From positions 372,001 through 436,000 of the forward strand of contig NZ_QOVJ01000002.1 of assembly GCF_004104055.1 (NCBI RefSeq): 64,000 bases of DNA, written 5' to 3'. The position numbers and the translations under genes are program-made. Under the pieces are notes generated by a model that made no database searches, had not been told where the DNA came from, and saw only the letters and a list, made by a program, of their open reading frames with translations. How positions within the stretch are numbered: the first letter of the stretch is position 1; each line of letters begins with the position of its first letter. The stretch is from Leeuwenhoekiella aestuarii. Its GTDB lineage: Bacteria > Bacteroidota > Bacteroidia > Flavobacteriales > Flavobacteriaceae. Of this stretch, positions 1-9,473 are shown piece by piece.

Positions 1-530
1 GACTGACTTTCTGGTAAAAAAGGATTGTTATCCTCATAAACATAGTTAGCGCCAGAATAAATAGAAACTGCGGGTATTAAGGTACGCCACTTAAAAGCTC
101 TGTTTGCGTGATAACTATAAACATTTATTTTTTCTTCATAGTTTTTATAAGGGTCATATAGCAAATATTTTACACCTGCAGTAACGATAGGAAAGCCGCT
201 ATGGCTATATGGTTCAGTTGCTCCTGAAGTTGGATTGATTTCCTCATATAGATAAGATCCACTAAGATTAAATTCTAGTTGCTCTTTTATAGCTCCATAT
301 CTAAATTGAAATTCACCACCAATATTATCAGTCTCAGTGTTTAAAAGATTATGAGATTCTTTTCCCATTGTAGCGCCCACTTCTGCCTGAAATACACCAC
401 GACCTACTGCAAAAGCACCTTGAGATTGACCGGGGCGATTGGAGTTTAGTGTTTCAGTGTACTGAGATTTAGCTTGTTGCGTGCAAAAGCAAAACAAGAA
501 GGTTAAACTAAAAATCAATTTAGCTGGCAT
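1..530 (-). CDS. Outer-membrane transporter-like protein (Phenol_MetA_deg-type), partial
   Basis: The gene starts with ATG at 530 on the minus strand and runs off the left edge, so only the first 176 residues are visible. An N-terminal signal peptide is clear, with a hydrophobic core followed by AKSQ. The next stretch, ETLNSNRPGQSQGAFAVGRG, followed by alternating short strands ending in aromatic residues, is typical of the beta-barrel family called Putative MetA-pathway of phenol degradation, common in Flavobacteriia and often labelled only as a transporter. A role in phenol metabolism should not be assumed from the family name. The protein is probably an outer-membrane barrel. The gene diverges from the next one, which starts at 706. 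Confidence 0.6.
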   Translation of the reverse strand, partial: MPAKLIFSLTFLFCFCTQQAKSQYTETLNSNRPGQSQGAFAVGRGVFQAEVGATMGKESHNLLNTETDNIGGEFQFRYGAIKEQLEFNLSGSYLYEEINPTSGATEPYSHSGFPIVTAGVKYLLYDPYKNYEEKINVYSYHANRAFKWRTLIPAVSIYSGANYVYEDNNPFLPESQ

Positions 531-705
531 AATCCTGAAATATTTAGGTTTAAAGTTTAGGTGATTAAATCCCTAATCAGACAAACATAGTGTAAAAATA
601 AGAGATAGCCTAAAGATAGAAATAGAACCCTAAGATTTGGTTTTTATTCTTTTTTTAAGTCTAAAAAGAAGCTTAATGGTTAATTTTGTTTCAAATACCG
701 TACAG

Positions 706-966
706 ATGAAATTTATACAAACCCTTCTTATAATTCTCCTTATATTTTTTGGTCTACGCATTCTTTTTAGACTGTTAGCACCATATATTATGCGTTATAT
801 AGCTAAAAAAGCAGGAGAGCGTTTTCAAAATATGGCTCAGGGATACTCTTCTCAAAATCAACCTCCTAAACCTGAAGGAGAAACAGTGATTGACGAAGTT
901 CCCAGACGCGAGCATACTTCAAATAAAAACGTGGGTGAATATATCGATTACGAAGAAATTGACTAA
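706..966 (+). CDS. DUF4834 family small membrane protein
   Basis: This is an 86-residue protein with one N-terminal membrane segment (about residues 4-25, FIQTLLIILLIFFGLRILF) followed by a basic stretch and a charged, Gln/Pro-rich cytoplasmic tail ending in YEEID. That layout fits DUF4834, a family of unknown function found in Bacteroidota. The frame stays open upstream to 637, but the ATG at 706 puts the hydrophobic segment at the N terminus and matches the family pattern. It lies 30 bp upstream of the YfhO-like gene and is probably co-transcribed with it and the glycan genes that follow. No function is known. Confidence 0.7.
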   Translation: MKFIQTLLIILLIFFGLRILFRLLAPYIMRYIAKKAGERFQNMAQGYSSQNQPPKPEGETVIDEVPRREHTSNKNVGEYIDYEEID

Positions 967-996
967 TTTTCGCTCTCTAGTTTCTAGCAAATATTT

Positions 997-3453
997 ATGA
1001 ATTTTTCTTTAAAAAAAATAGGGCCACACCTCGCTGTGGTTTTGGTTTTTATAGTAACGGCATTGCTTTATTTTAGTCCGGTGCTTTCTGGTAAAAAAAT
1101 GTTTCAAAGCGATATACAACAATATCGCGGGATGGCTAGAGAGCAAATGGATTTCAGAGAGCAAACAGGAGAAGAACCGTATTGGACTGATGCGGCATTT
1201 GGAGGAATGCCTACCTATCAACTAGGAGCAAAATATCCTTTTAACTGGATAAAAAGTTTAGATCTTAGCATACGTTTTTTACCTAGGCCTGCAGATTATC
1301 TTTTCTTATATTTTATAGGTTTTTACATATTGTTACTTGTGCTTAAACTAGATTGGCGCTACGCAGGATTGGGAGCACTGGCTTTTGGCTTTTCAAGTTA
1401 TCTTATTATAATTCTTGGTGTTGGTCATAATGCAAAAGCACACGCAATTGCCTATATGCCGCTGGTTTTAGGCGGAATCATTCTCACCTTTCGTAAAAAA
1501 TATATTTGGGGTTTTGTGCTCACCACTGTTGCGATGGCTTTAGAAATTGTAGCCAATCACATGCAAATGACTTATTACCTGATGCTTCTGGTAATGGTTT
1601 TAGGAGCAGCCTATCTTATTGATGCTTTTCGTAAAAAAGAGTTACCACATTTCTTTAAGAGTGTAGGTATTTTGATACTTGCTGTTGGTCTTGCAATCGG
1701 TACTAATGCTGCAAATTTAATGGCAACTTCAGAATATAGCGCTTTTAGTACACGAGGAAAAAGTGAATTAACTATAACTCCAGACGGAAATCCTAAAACT
1801 GACGTGGGTGGGTTAGATAAAGCGTATATTAATCAATACAGTTATGGTATTTCAGAATCATTAGATTTGTTTATAGCTGGTTTATATGGAGGATCTAATT
1901 CTGAACCTTACAAAAAAGACAGTGCCTTTACAGAATTCTTAAAAAAACAAGGAGTTCCTGCAACTCAAGTACCTTCAATTTTTGGACAATTTGGTTTGTA
2001 TTACTGGGGAAGTCAACCCGGTGTTTCTGGTCCGGCTTATCTGGGCGCAGTAATTGTTTTTCTGTTCGTATTAGGTTTATTTATGGTAAAAGGCAGACTC
2101 AAATGGTGGCTTATCGGTGGTACATTACTTTCTTTATTATTAAGTTTTGGCGGTAATTTATCGTGGTTTACTGACCTGTGGATTGATTATTTCCCACTGT
2201 ACAACAAATTTCGAGCAGTTACTTCTATTCAAGTAATATTAGAGTTATGTGTTCCGGTATTAGCAGTTTTTGGGTTGTATAAAATACTTCAGAAAACCGA
2301 ATCTAAAGAACATAAATTAAACGCTCTGAAGTGGACAACAATAATCACAGGAGGGTTATCACTGATTATTCTTCTGTTTAATGGAAGTCTTTTTTCATTT
2401 TCCGGCGGAAACGATGCATTTTTCATTCAGAATTATGGAATGGAATTTATAAATGCAGTAAAAGAAGACCGAAAAGCACTTTTAGTGAGCGATACTATAA
2501 AAACTTTAGTATTGGTATTAATCGCTGCCGGATTGATTTGGTTTTACTTGAAAAAGAAAGTTTCAGAAACTCAAGTTATTCTTGTAATGGCGATTCTTAT
2601 CGTATTTGACTTGGTTCAGGTTGACCGTCGTTATGTGAATACAGAGAATTTTATGGCTGCTCGCATTGTTGAAAAACCTTTTCAGGCAACACAGGCAGAT
2701 CAGCAAATTTTGCAGGATACAACAAGATATCGTGTTTATGAGCAAAGTATAGGTCTTAATGGTGCACGTACGAGTTATTTTCACAGTTCTATAGGAGGTT
2801 ATCACGGTGCTAAGCCAGCGCGTTTGCAAGATCTGGTTGAGTTCTATTTATATAATGGTAACATCAAACCGTTAAACTTACTCAACGTAAAATATATAAT
2901 TACACAAAATGAAGAAGGGGCAGAGCAAGTACAGATAAACCCACAAGCAAATGGAAATGCTTGGTTTGTGCAAAATGTAAAAATAGTAGCTGATGCAGAT
3001 ACCGAAATTCTTTCTTTAGATAGTTTAAATACTAAACAAACTGCAGTAGTTCAAAAACAATTTGCAGATGAGATTTCAGGCAAGATCTTTCCTCAGGATT
3101 CTACGGCTTCTATAAATTTGATCGATCATCAACCTAACTACTTGAAGTATCAATCTAATTCTGATATGGATCGTTTAGCTGTTTTTAGCGAAGTATATTA
3201 TCCTAATGGTTGGAATGCATATATTGATGGAAATAAAGCAAATCATTTTAAAGCAGACTATATATTAAGAGGAATGGTGGTTCCTGCCGGAAATCATATT
3301 ATAGAATTTAAGTTTGAGCCACAGGTTGTTAAAACGGGTAGTAAAATTAGTTTAGTTAGTAATATTCTTCTGGTTTTAGTTATAATAGGCGCTGTATTTT
3401 TTTATATTAAAAGATCTAAAAAAGATTTAGATTCTGAGACTATAGCTCAATAG
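997..3453 (+). CDS. YfhO family membrane protein
   Basis: This 818-residue polytopic protein has about a dozen membrane segments spread through residues 10-540, then a large soluble domain, and a final membrane segment near the C terminus (about 785-805). The architecture and size fit the YfhO family, GT-C-like integral membrane proteins thought to move sugars onto envelope polymers or lipids. Characterised relatives in Firmicutes act in lipoteichoic acid glycosylation. The target here is unknown. The gene is followed 33 bp downstream by a GT4 glycosyltransferase and then a flippase, which supports a role in cell-surface glycan assembly. The family call is firm, the reaction inferred. Confidence 0.82.
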   Translation: MNFSLKKIGPHLAVVLVFIVTALLYFSPVLSGKKMFQSDIQQYRGMAREQMDFREQTGEEPYWTDAAFGGMPTYQLGAKYPFNWIKSLDLSIRFLPRPADYLFLYFIGFYILLLVLKLDWRYAGLGALAFGFSSYLIIILGVGHNAKAHAIAYMPLVLGGIILTFRKKYIWGFVLTTVAMALEIVANHMQMTYYLMLLVMVLGAAYLIDAFRKKELPHFFKSVGILILAVGLAIGTNAANLMATSEYSAFSTRGKSELTITPDGNPKTDVGGLDKAYINQYSYGISESLDLFIAGLYGGSNSEPYKKDSAFTEFLKKQGVPATQVPSIFGQFGLYYWGSQPGVSGPAYLGAVIVFLFVLGLFMVKGRLKWWLIGGTLLSLLLSFGGNLSWFTDLWIDYFPLYNKFRAVTSIQVILELCVPVLAVFGLYKILQKTESKEHKLNALKWTTIITGGLSLIILLFNGSLFSFSGGNDAFFIQNYGMEFINAVKEDRKALLVSDTIKTLVLVLIAAGLIWFYLKKKVSETQVILVMAILIVFDLVQVDRRYVNTENFMAARIVEKPFQATQADQQILQDTTRYRVYEQSIGLNGARTSYFHSSIGGYHGAKPARLQDLVEFYLYNGNIKPLNLLNVKYIITQNEEGAEQVQINPQANGNAWFVQNVKIVADADTEILSLDSLNTKQTAVVQKQFADEISGKIFPQDSTASINLIDHQPNYLKYQSNSDMDRLAVFSEVYYPNGWNAYIDGNKANHFKADYILRGMVVPAGNHIIEFKFEPQVVKTGSKISLVSNILLVLVIIGAVFFYIKRSKKDLDSETIAQ

Positions 3454-3486
3454 GTTTTAAAGCCTTAAAAATAAAATTTTAGTTCT

Positions 3487-4770
3487 GTGAAAAAGGCGTT
3501 GATCATCTGTTATTATTGGCCTCCGGCAGGAGGTCCCGGGGTTCAGCGCTGGTTGAAGTTTGTAAAATATTTAATAGATTTTGATGTAGAACCTGTGGTA
3601 TATACTCCAGAAAATCCACATTATCCTATACAAGATTCGAGCTTGGAAAATGAAATTCCAAAAGGGATTGAAATCATCAAAAAACCTATTTTAGAACCCT
3701 ACGGTCTAGCAAAATTATTTTCAAAAGAAAGCACACGTCAAATAAGCTCAGGAATAATAAAACCAAATGCTAAACAGAGTTTTCTTCAAAAGCTGATGCT
3801 TTTTGTGAGGGGAAATCTTTTTGTTCCTGATGCCCGAATATGGTGGGTAAAACCTTCGGTTAACTTCTTGTCAAGCTATTTAAAAAAGAATCCGGTAGAT
3901 ATCATTATCACATCCGGTCCACCGCATAGTTTGCATTTAATAGGTTTAGGTTTAAAAAAGCAAACAAATTTGCCTTGGCTGGCAGATTTTAGGGATCCAT
4001 GGACAACTATTGGTTATCAAAAAAAATTAAGACTTACAAACTGGGCTGCTAAGAAACACGCTAACCTAGAGTTTGAAGTTTTAAATAAGGCAGATCATAT
4101 ACTTGTGACTAGTCCTACCACACAGTCTGATTTTGAAAAAACGACAAGTACACCTATAAGTTGTATAACAAACGGTTTTGATGATGAAGATATGCCGAAA
4201 ACAAGTTTAGATACTACTTTTACGTTAGCTCATATCGGGTCTTTACTAGAAGATAGAAATCCTAAAATTTTGTGGGATGTACTTCAGGAATTAGTCACAG
4301 AATTACCTGAATTTTCAAAAGATTTAAAAATTGAATTGACAGGTAGAGTAGGAACCTCAGTAATAGATTCAATTAAAGAGAGGGATTTAGGTGATAATTT
4401 ATCACTTCCCGGTTATATAGGTCATTCAGAAGCTTTACAAAAACAGCATAGTGCTCAGCTGCTACTTTTGATAGAGGTAGATTCTCAGGAAACCGAAGCA
4501 ATTATTCCAGGAAAACTATTTGAATATTTGGCGGCTAGAAGACCTATACTTGCAATAGGACCAAAGCATTCTGATATTGATTCAATTTTAGAGAAATCAG
4601 AGGGTGGAGTTTATTTTAATTATCAGCAAAAACAAGAATTAAAAAAACTAATTCAAGCAAAGTACGAGCTTTTTAAAGGCACCGGAATTCCATCAACAAT
4701 TGGGATTGTTGATGTATATTCCAGAAAGAATTTGACTAAAGATCTGGCCCAACTTATATATTCAATCTAA
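3487..4770 (+). CDS. Glycosyltransferase family 4 protein
   Basis: The protein is 427 residues long and starts with GTG. The N-terminal half begins with KKALIICYYWPPAGGPGVQR, the usual opening of flavobacterial GT4 enzymes, and carries ITSGPPHSLHL and FRDPWTT. The C-terminal half has IPGKLFEYLAARRPILAIG, the donor-nucleotide-binding region with the conserved Glu of GT-B enzymes. It should transfer a sugar from a nucleotide donor to an envelope glycan at the cytoplasmic face of the inner membrane. Donor and acceptor cannot be read from the sequence. It sits between the YfhO-like gene and the flippase gene, which starts 7 bp downstream, so the three form an operon. Confidence 0.85.
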   Translation: MKKALIICYYWPPAGGPGVQRWLKFVKYLIDFDVEPVVYTPENPHYPIQDSSLENEIPKGIEIIKKPILEPYGLAKLFSKESTRQISSGIIKPNAKQSFLQKLMLFVRGNLFVPDARIWWVKPSVNFLSSYLKKNPVDIIITSGPPHSLHLIGLGLKKQTNLPWLADFRDPWTTIGYQKKLRLTNWAAKKHANLEFEVLNKADHILVTSPTTQSDFEKTTSTPISCITNGFDDEDMPKTSLDTTFTLAHIGSLLEDRNPKILWDVLQELVTELPEFSKDLKIELTGRVGTSVIDSIKERDLGDNLSLPGYIGHSEALQKQHSAQLLLLIEVDSQETEAIIPGKLFEYLAARRPILAIGPKHSDIDSILEKSEGGVYFNYQQKQELKKLIQAKYELFKGTGIPSTIGIVDVYSRKNLTKDLAQLIYSI

Positions 4771-4777
4771 TATTAAT

Positions 4778-6247
4778 ATGGGCATTGTAGCTTCACAATC
4801 CTTTAGAAATTTAATCACAACCTATCTGGGTTTTGGTATAGGAGCGTTGAACACGCTCGTGTTATACGTGCATTTTTTTAAAGACGAATATTACGGTTTG
4901 GTTGGTTTTCTATTGAGTGCTGCAACATTAGCAATGCCATTTGTGGCTTTGGGAGTGCAAAACACAATGATTAAGTTCTATTCATCTTACAGCGGGCGTA
5001 AGCAAGATGATTTTCTGTCGTTTATGCTGGTTATGCCAATTGTAGTTTTGATTCCTATTTCTATTGTTGTTTCAATTTTTTACGATCAACTGGTTGACTT
5101 TTTAGCCTCTAAAAATGAAATCGTACGTCCTTATGCATTTCTTATAGGAATTATTGCTTTTGCAATGGCTTATTTTGAAATTAGTTATGCCTGGTCAAAA
5201 ACACAATTGCAGAGTGTTTTTGGCAATATGATGAACGAAGTTTTTCATCGTTTAGGTATTATGACTTTGCTGATTCTCTTTGCTTTTGAATTACTTACTA
5301 CCGAAGGTTTTTTATATGGGGTTGCTGTCGTTTATCTTTTGAGAATGGCGATAATGATGAGTTATGCCTTCAAATTACGCAGACCTCGGTTACGGATTTC
5401 GATTCCTAAAGAATGGAGTTCTATTTTAAAATATAGTGTATTGATCATTATTGCAGGCTCAATAGCAGTAATGATTCTTGAAATAGACATGTTTATGTTG
5501 GGAAAACTTGTGCCTATTGAAAATGTAGCCTATTATTCTGTGGGTATATATATTGCTGCAGTTATAGCAGTTCCTGCGAGAGCAATGCATCAAATTATAT
5601 ATCCATTAACTGCAAATTATTTGAATGAAAGAAGATTCATAGAACTTAAAGATTTATATAAAAAGAGTTCTATAACGCTTTACGCAATTTCTGGTTTGAT
5701 CTTTCTTTTAATTATCTGTAACATTCAAAGTTTATATTTATTACTTGATCCTTCTTATAGTAAGGGGTTGTATGTAGTATTTCTAATTTCTTTGGCAAAG
5801 TTGGTAGACAATCTAATGGGAAATAATAATGCAATTTTATACAATAGCGATTATTACCGGCTTGTTTTGGTATTAGGAGTAATCCTTGTTGCTGTAGCTG
5901 TGAGTCTCAATCTTATATTTATACCAAAACTGGGAATTAACGGAGCGGCCATAGCTACATTTATGGCTTCAGTTGTTTATGCTTTCTCAAAAATAGTGGT
6001 CGTATTTAAAAAATTTAAAATGCATCCTTTTACAAAGCAAACATTGTTCTTAACCGGTATTGTAGGGATATTAGGATTGGTGTTTTTCTTTTTGGATTTT
6101 GAGTGGCACCCTATTGTGTCTATAGGAGTGAAATCGGTTATTTTAAGCTTGGCTTATTTGATCATTGTTTACAAATTCAATATTTCTAATGAAATCAATA
6201 ATTGGTTAAACCAATACCTATTAAGGAGAAAATCCCGACCTGAATAA
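4778..6247 (+). CDS. Polysaccharide flippase (MOP/Wzx-like)
   Basis: This 489-residue protein is almost wholly hydrophobic, with about 14 predicted membrane segments and short polar loops, and ends in a basic tail. It resembles the polysaccharide biosynthesis and MATE-like flippases of the MOP superfamily (Wzx-like), which move lipid-linked oligosaccharides across the inner membrane. The central region EIDMFMLGKLVPIENVAYYS is characteristic of these proteins. It starts 7 bp after the glycosyltransferase gene and closes the operon. No wzy-type polymerase is next to it, so the glycan may be small or assembled with genes elsewhere. Confidence 0.82.
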   Translation: MGIVASQSFRNLITTYLGFGIGALNTLVLYVHFFKDEYYGLVGFLLSAATLAMPFVALGVQNTMIKFYSSYSGRKQDDFLSFMLVMPIVVLIPISIVVSIFYDQLVDFLASKNEIVRPYAFLIGIIAFAMAYFEISYAWSKTQLQSVFGNMMNEVFHRLGIMTLLILFAFELLTTEGFLYGVAVVYLLRMAIMMSYAFKLRRPRLRISIPKEWSSILKYSVLIIIAGSIAVMILEIDMFMLGKLVPIENVAYYSVGIYIAAVIAVPARAMHQIIYPLTANYLNERRFIELKDLYKKSSITLYAISGLIFLLIICNIQSLYLLLDPSYSKGLYVVFLISLAKLVDNLMGNNNAILYNSDYYRLVLVLGVILVAVAVSLNLIFIPKLGINGAAIATFMASVVYAFSKIVVVFKKFKMHPFTKQTLFLTGIVGILGLVFFFLDFEWHPIVSIGVKSVILSLAYLIIVYKFNISNEINNWLNQYLLRRKSRPE

Positions 6248-6293
6248 AATCAAGTGCGGGACCTTCCAACTAACCAACCAAACCGTTTATATT

Positions 6294-7583
6294 TTAATTA
6301 CCTCTTCTTGATCTTGAGTTACCTCTAGATTTTCTTGAAGAAGCATTTTTTTGAGTACTTCTATTAGTTCTTGCAGCATTACTGCTACGAGATGTTTGTG
6401 AGCGTTGTTGTACGCTACGTTGCGGGCTTGGAGCTCTTTTTGCTACAGTTCGCTGAGCGCTTTGTACTTTACGCTGACTACTAGAATTACGTTGTACAAC
6501 TGAGCGTTGTGCGTTAGCTTTTCTAGGAGTTGCAATATTACGATTATTTGAGCTTCTTTGAGCAACAGAACGTTGTTGATTTGCTCTTTTTATCGTGTTA
6601 TTTCGACTAGAATTATTAGTTCTTTCATTTTTAATCGAATTTCTTGCAGAATTATTAGCGCGAGCTGAATTATGAGAGCGACTTGTAACCCTTGCATTTC
6701 TGTTTACAGTATTATTAGATCTATTATTGATAATAGCATTATTATTACTAGACCTTCTTTGAGTAGTATTCGTACTGCGAGCTTGTCTAGAATTGCTGTT
6801 GCTTCTACTAGTTCTATTTGCTATAGTATTACGACTAGAGCTTGATCTGCCAGAATAATTTCTTGTATTATGAGCCTGAGCTCTTGCTCTGGAATAGCTA
6901 CCGCGTCTAGCATTGTTGTGTGCAACACGACCTTTTGGTCTTTTAAAATCATGATATGCATTTCTATACCCATTACGATACCCTTGAGCATAGTGACTTC
7001 TGTGATAAGCATAATCATAACGTACAGGACGATAGTATCTTCTATATGGTGTGTTATAAACTAAACATCTGTCAAAAAATGGCCTGTAAAAGAGGTTATG
7101 ATATGGGTGATACACATATCTTCTGTTGTATATGTTGATATAGCCAGTTACGTGTGAAAAACGAGCTCCACTATAATATATATTTAAGCCACCAACATTG
7201 ACGATTCTATTATTTCTATAATTTATATAGACATTTCCTGCTTGGGTGATTCTACCCCAGTTATCATAATAGATGGGTACACTTTCAACTTGAATTACAG
7301 CACCATAATCATCATATTGTACATATGGATCATAATTGTAACCTGAGTTATAGCTAATATTTACAGGACCTGCATTTACGTTCACATTAACGCCTTGAGC
7401 AACCTGTGGTAAAACGAAATCAAATTCTCCATCTGGATAAACCGAAAATTCAACACCATCTTCTACAAAAATATAACGGCTACCGTCATAGTATCTATTA
7501 ATTGAGGTATCATCCAAGGTTTCTGCAGTTGCAGGACCTAAGCCTGTTAACAGGCCAACAAAAAGGTAAATTAGATTTTTCAT
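6294..7583 (-). CDS. Secreted protein with long Arg/Ser/Asn-rich tail
   Basis: The chosen ATG at 7583 gives a 429-residue protein with a signal peptide (KNLIYLFVGLLTG, cut near TAET). The frame extends upstream to 7697, but that start would bury the signal peptide. Residues 20-170 are Tyr/Asn/Gly-rich with many short beta-like repeats (INYRNNRIVNVGGLNIYY is one). From about residue 215 to the end the chain is low-complexity and highly basic, dominated by Arg, Ser, Asn and Gln, with repeated QRSV or QRS steps. Similar proteins occur in many Flavobacteriia without a known function. The tail may bind nucleic acid, anionic polysaccharide or cell wall, which is inference. Confidence 0.6.
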   Translation of the reverse strand: MKNLIYLFVGLLTGLGPATAETLDDTSINRYYDGSRYIFVEDGVEFSVYPDGEFDFVLPQVAQGVNVNVNAGPVNISYNSGYNYDPYVQYDDYGAVIQVESVPIYYDNWGRITQAGNVYINYRNNRIVNVGGLNIYYSGARFSHVTGYINIYNRRYVYHPYHNLFYRPFFDRCLVYNTPYRRYYRPVRYDYAYHRSHYAQGYRNGYRNAYHDFKRPKGRVAHNNARRGSYSRARAQAHNTRNYSGRSSSSRNTIANRTSRSNSNSRQARSTNTTQRRSSNNNAIINNRSNNTVNRNARVTSRSHNSARANNSARNSIKNERTNNSSRNNTIKRANQQRSVAQRSSNNRNIATPRKANAQRSVVQRNSSSQRKVQSAQRTVAKRAPSPQRSVQQRSQTSRSSNAARTNRSTQKNASSRKSRGNSRSRRGN

Positions 7584-7682
7584 AAGTTCTAGATTTAAAT
7601 TGTTTGTACTCTTTTTTAATAATTTTGGATGGTACATTGTTATAATTACAAGTAGCGTGCCATAATCGAAAAGAGGTAGCAG

Positions 7683-7702
7683 AGATAGGTGTAACACTAT
7701 CT
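7683..7702. promoter_or_regulatory. Imperfect dyad in divergent intergenic region
   Basis: The sequence AGATA-g-GTGT-a-ACAC-TATCT forms an inverted repeat with a one-base bulge. It lies between the divergent genes starting at 7583 and 7749, about 100 bp upstream of the first and 50 bp upstream of the second. It could be an operator for either gene. There is no further evidence. Confidence 0.25.
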
Positions 7703-7748
7703 AGAATTTTGATACTAATATTGTGAACAATCAAAAAATCAATACATT

Positions 7749-8093
7749 ATGATGCTTAGAGAAGATAGAAATTTATTAGTAGTTGCTCATTTGAGTCAAC
7801 TATTAGATTTTGTAACCGGGGTAGGAGGGTTTATCGTTCCGTTAATTTTATGGTTAACACAGAAAGATAAAGTGATGCAAATGGATGAACACGGAAAGCA
7901 GATAATTAATTTTCAGATAAGTATTTTTATTTATTCAATACTATGTATACCTCTTATTTTGCTTTTAGGTCTTGGGATACTAGGGTTTATTGTGCTGGGA
8001 ATTTTGGTATTAATATTTCCTATAATAAATGCTATTAAGGCTTCTAATGGAGAACCTACTTATTATCCTTTAAGTATTCAGTTTTTAAAATAA
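7749..8093 (+). CDS. DUF4870 domain-containing membrane protein
   Basis: The 114-residue protein starts with an RNLLVVAHLSQLLDF segment, then a first membrane helix, a charged loop (TQKDKVMQMDEHGKQIINFQ) and two or three further helices ending in PIINAIKASNGEPTYYPLS. This order is the DUF4870 (Tic20-like) signature of small bacterial membrane proteins. The function is unknown. It is transcribed away from the Arg/Ser-rich gene and ends just before a strong two-way terminator that separates it from amtB. A second ATG follows immediately at 7752, so the exact start is uncertain by one residue. Confidence 0.75.
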   Translation: MMLREDRNLLVVAHLSQLLDFVTGVGGFIVPLILWLTQKDKVMQMDEHGKQIINFQISIFIYSILCIPLILLLGLGILGFIVLGILVLIFPIINAIKASNGEPTYYPLSIQFLK

Positions 8094-8114
8094 TTTAGAA
8101 ATGATATTCATAAA

Positions 8115-8142
8115 AAAAGCCCTGCAATAGTGCAGGGCTTTT
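8115..8142. terminator. Bidirectional terminator between DUF4870 gene and amtB
   Basis: A perfect 12-bp stem (8115-8126 with 8131-8142) encloses a 4-nt loop. The stem has a GCCCTGCA core and A/T runs on both sides, so it can stop transcription from both converging genes. Confidence 0.85.
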
Positions 8143-8161
8143 AATTTATATATGGTTGAAT

Positions 8162-9454
8162 TTATTCTTCATCTTCACCATTATAATAAGCAGCAGTACC
8201 ATGCTCGTGTACGTCTAAGCCTTCTATTTCTTCTTTTTCAGAAACACGTAGACCTATAGTTTTCTTAACTATAAATAATACTATGAAAGAAGCTAACACG
8301 GCCCAGCCTATCATAGAGATAGATCCTAAGAATTGAACACCAAGTTGGCCAAAGCCACCTCCGTAAAGAACACCACCTTCAGTAGCAAAAACACCTACTA
8401 AAACAGTACCTAAGAAACCACATACACCGTGTACGGATACAGCTCCTACAGGATCATCAATCTTAAGTTTCTTGTCAATGAATTCAATAGATAATACAAC
8501 TACAATACCACAGATAAAACCTATAGCAAGTGCTCCAAATGCATCAACATTACCACAACCAGCGGTAATACCTACAAGACCGGCTAAAGCACCATTTAGA
8601 GTCATAGAAATGTCTGGTTTTCCGTAACGCATCCAAGTTAAAAATAGTGCAGTTACCGCTCCTATTGCAGCAGCAATATTTGTGTTTATTATAACTTTTC
8701 CTACTGCGATTGAATTTTCGCCACCAAAAGCTAATTGTGATCCACCGTTGAAACCGAACCAACCTAACCAAAGGATGAATACACCAAGAGCTCCTAATAG
8801 TAAGTTGTGTCCTCTAATTACGTTTACTTCTCCGTTAGGACCATATTTTCCTATTCTAGGGCCAACTAATTTTGCAGCAACTAAAGCGGCAAAACCACCT
8901 ACAGCATGTACAATTGTTGAACCTGCAAAGTCAATAAATCCAAGATTGTTTAACCAAGCCTGATCATCAAAAGGCCATAACCAACTACCTGAAACCGGGT
9001 AGATGAATGTAGTTAACACAACAGAGATAATTAAATAAGAAGAAAACTTAAATCGTCCTGCAACTGCTCCAGAAACAATAGTTGCTGCTGTAGCACAGAA
9101 TACTGTTTGAAAAAACAGGTTGTGCCAATCATCTTGATTGAAAAAAGCGAGTTCTGCAGGATTTCTCATAAAACCACCAAGTATAGATTCTCCACCATAC
9201 ATAATAGAGTAACCTACCACCCAAAACATTAATGATCCAATTGCAAGGTCCATTATGTTTTTCATAATAATGTTACCAGCGTTTTTAGCACTTGTAAAAC
9301 CGGTTTCGACTAAGGTGAAACCTGCTTGCATAAAGAATACTAAGATTGCTGCTATGATGATCCAAAGAATACCTAAATCTGCATTGATAGCATCTACAGC
9401 AGTCTGAACAGCATCTGCTGGTTCTTGTAATAACATATAAGCCATAAAATTCAT
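8162..9454 (-). CDS. amtB: Ammonium transporter
   Basis: This 430-residue Amt/Mep/Rh family protein conducts ammonium across the inner membrane. It has about 11 membrane segments. The twin pore histidines appear in STIVHAVGGFAAL and VSVHGVCGFLG, and the phenylalanine-gate region and FWVVGYSIMYG segment of the family are present. The C-terminal tail has the conserved GLRVSEKEEIEGLDVHEHG, which in studied Amt proteins couples to PII control. The gene lies 19 bp downstream of the PII gene, the usual glnK-amtB pairing, and is the last gene of a four-gene leftward operon. The operon is likely induced by nitrogen limitation. Confidence 0.95.
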   Translation of the reverse strand: MNFMAYMLLQEPADAVQTAVDAINADLGILWIIIAAILVFFMQAGFTLVETGFTSAKNAGNIIMKNIMDLAIGSLMFWVVGYSIMYGGESILGGFMRNPAELAFFNQDDWHNLFFQTVFCATAATIVSGAVAGRFKFSSYLIISVVLTTFIYPVSGSWLWPFDDQAWLNNLGFIDFAGSTIVHAVGGFAALVAAKLVGPRIGKYGPNGEVNVIRGHNLLLGALGVFILWLGWFGFNGGSQLAFGGENSIAVGKVIINTNIAAAIGAVTALFLTWMRYGKPDISMTLNGALAGLVGITAGCGNVDAFGALAIGFICGIVVVLSIEFIDKKLKIDDPVGAVSVHGVCGFLGTVLVGVFATEGGVLYGGGFGQLGVQFLGSISMIGWAVLASFIVLFIVKKTIGLRVSEKEEIEGLDVHEHGTAAYYNGEDEE

Positions 9455-9473
9455 TTGTATAGATTAATTAGTT

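Noticed and set aside
6294-6950. Possible CRISPR or tandem DNA repeat in the Arg/Ser-rich gene
   Set aside because: The repeats are short, irregular and stay in one reading frame. They reflect protein low complexity, not evenly spaced identical DNA repeats.
8682-8963. A 93-codon plus-strand frame opposite amtB
   Set aside because: It is Pro-rich, has no recognisable feature and lies wholly inside the well-supported amtB gene.
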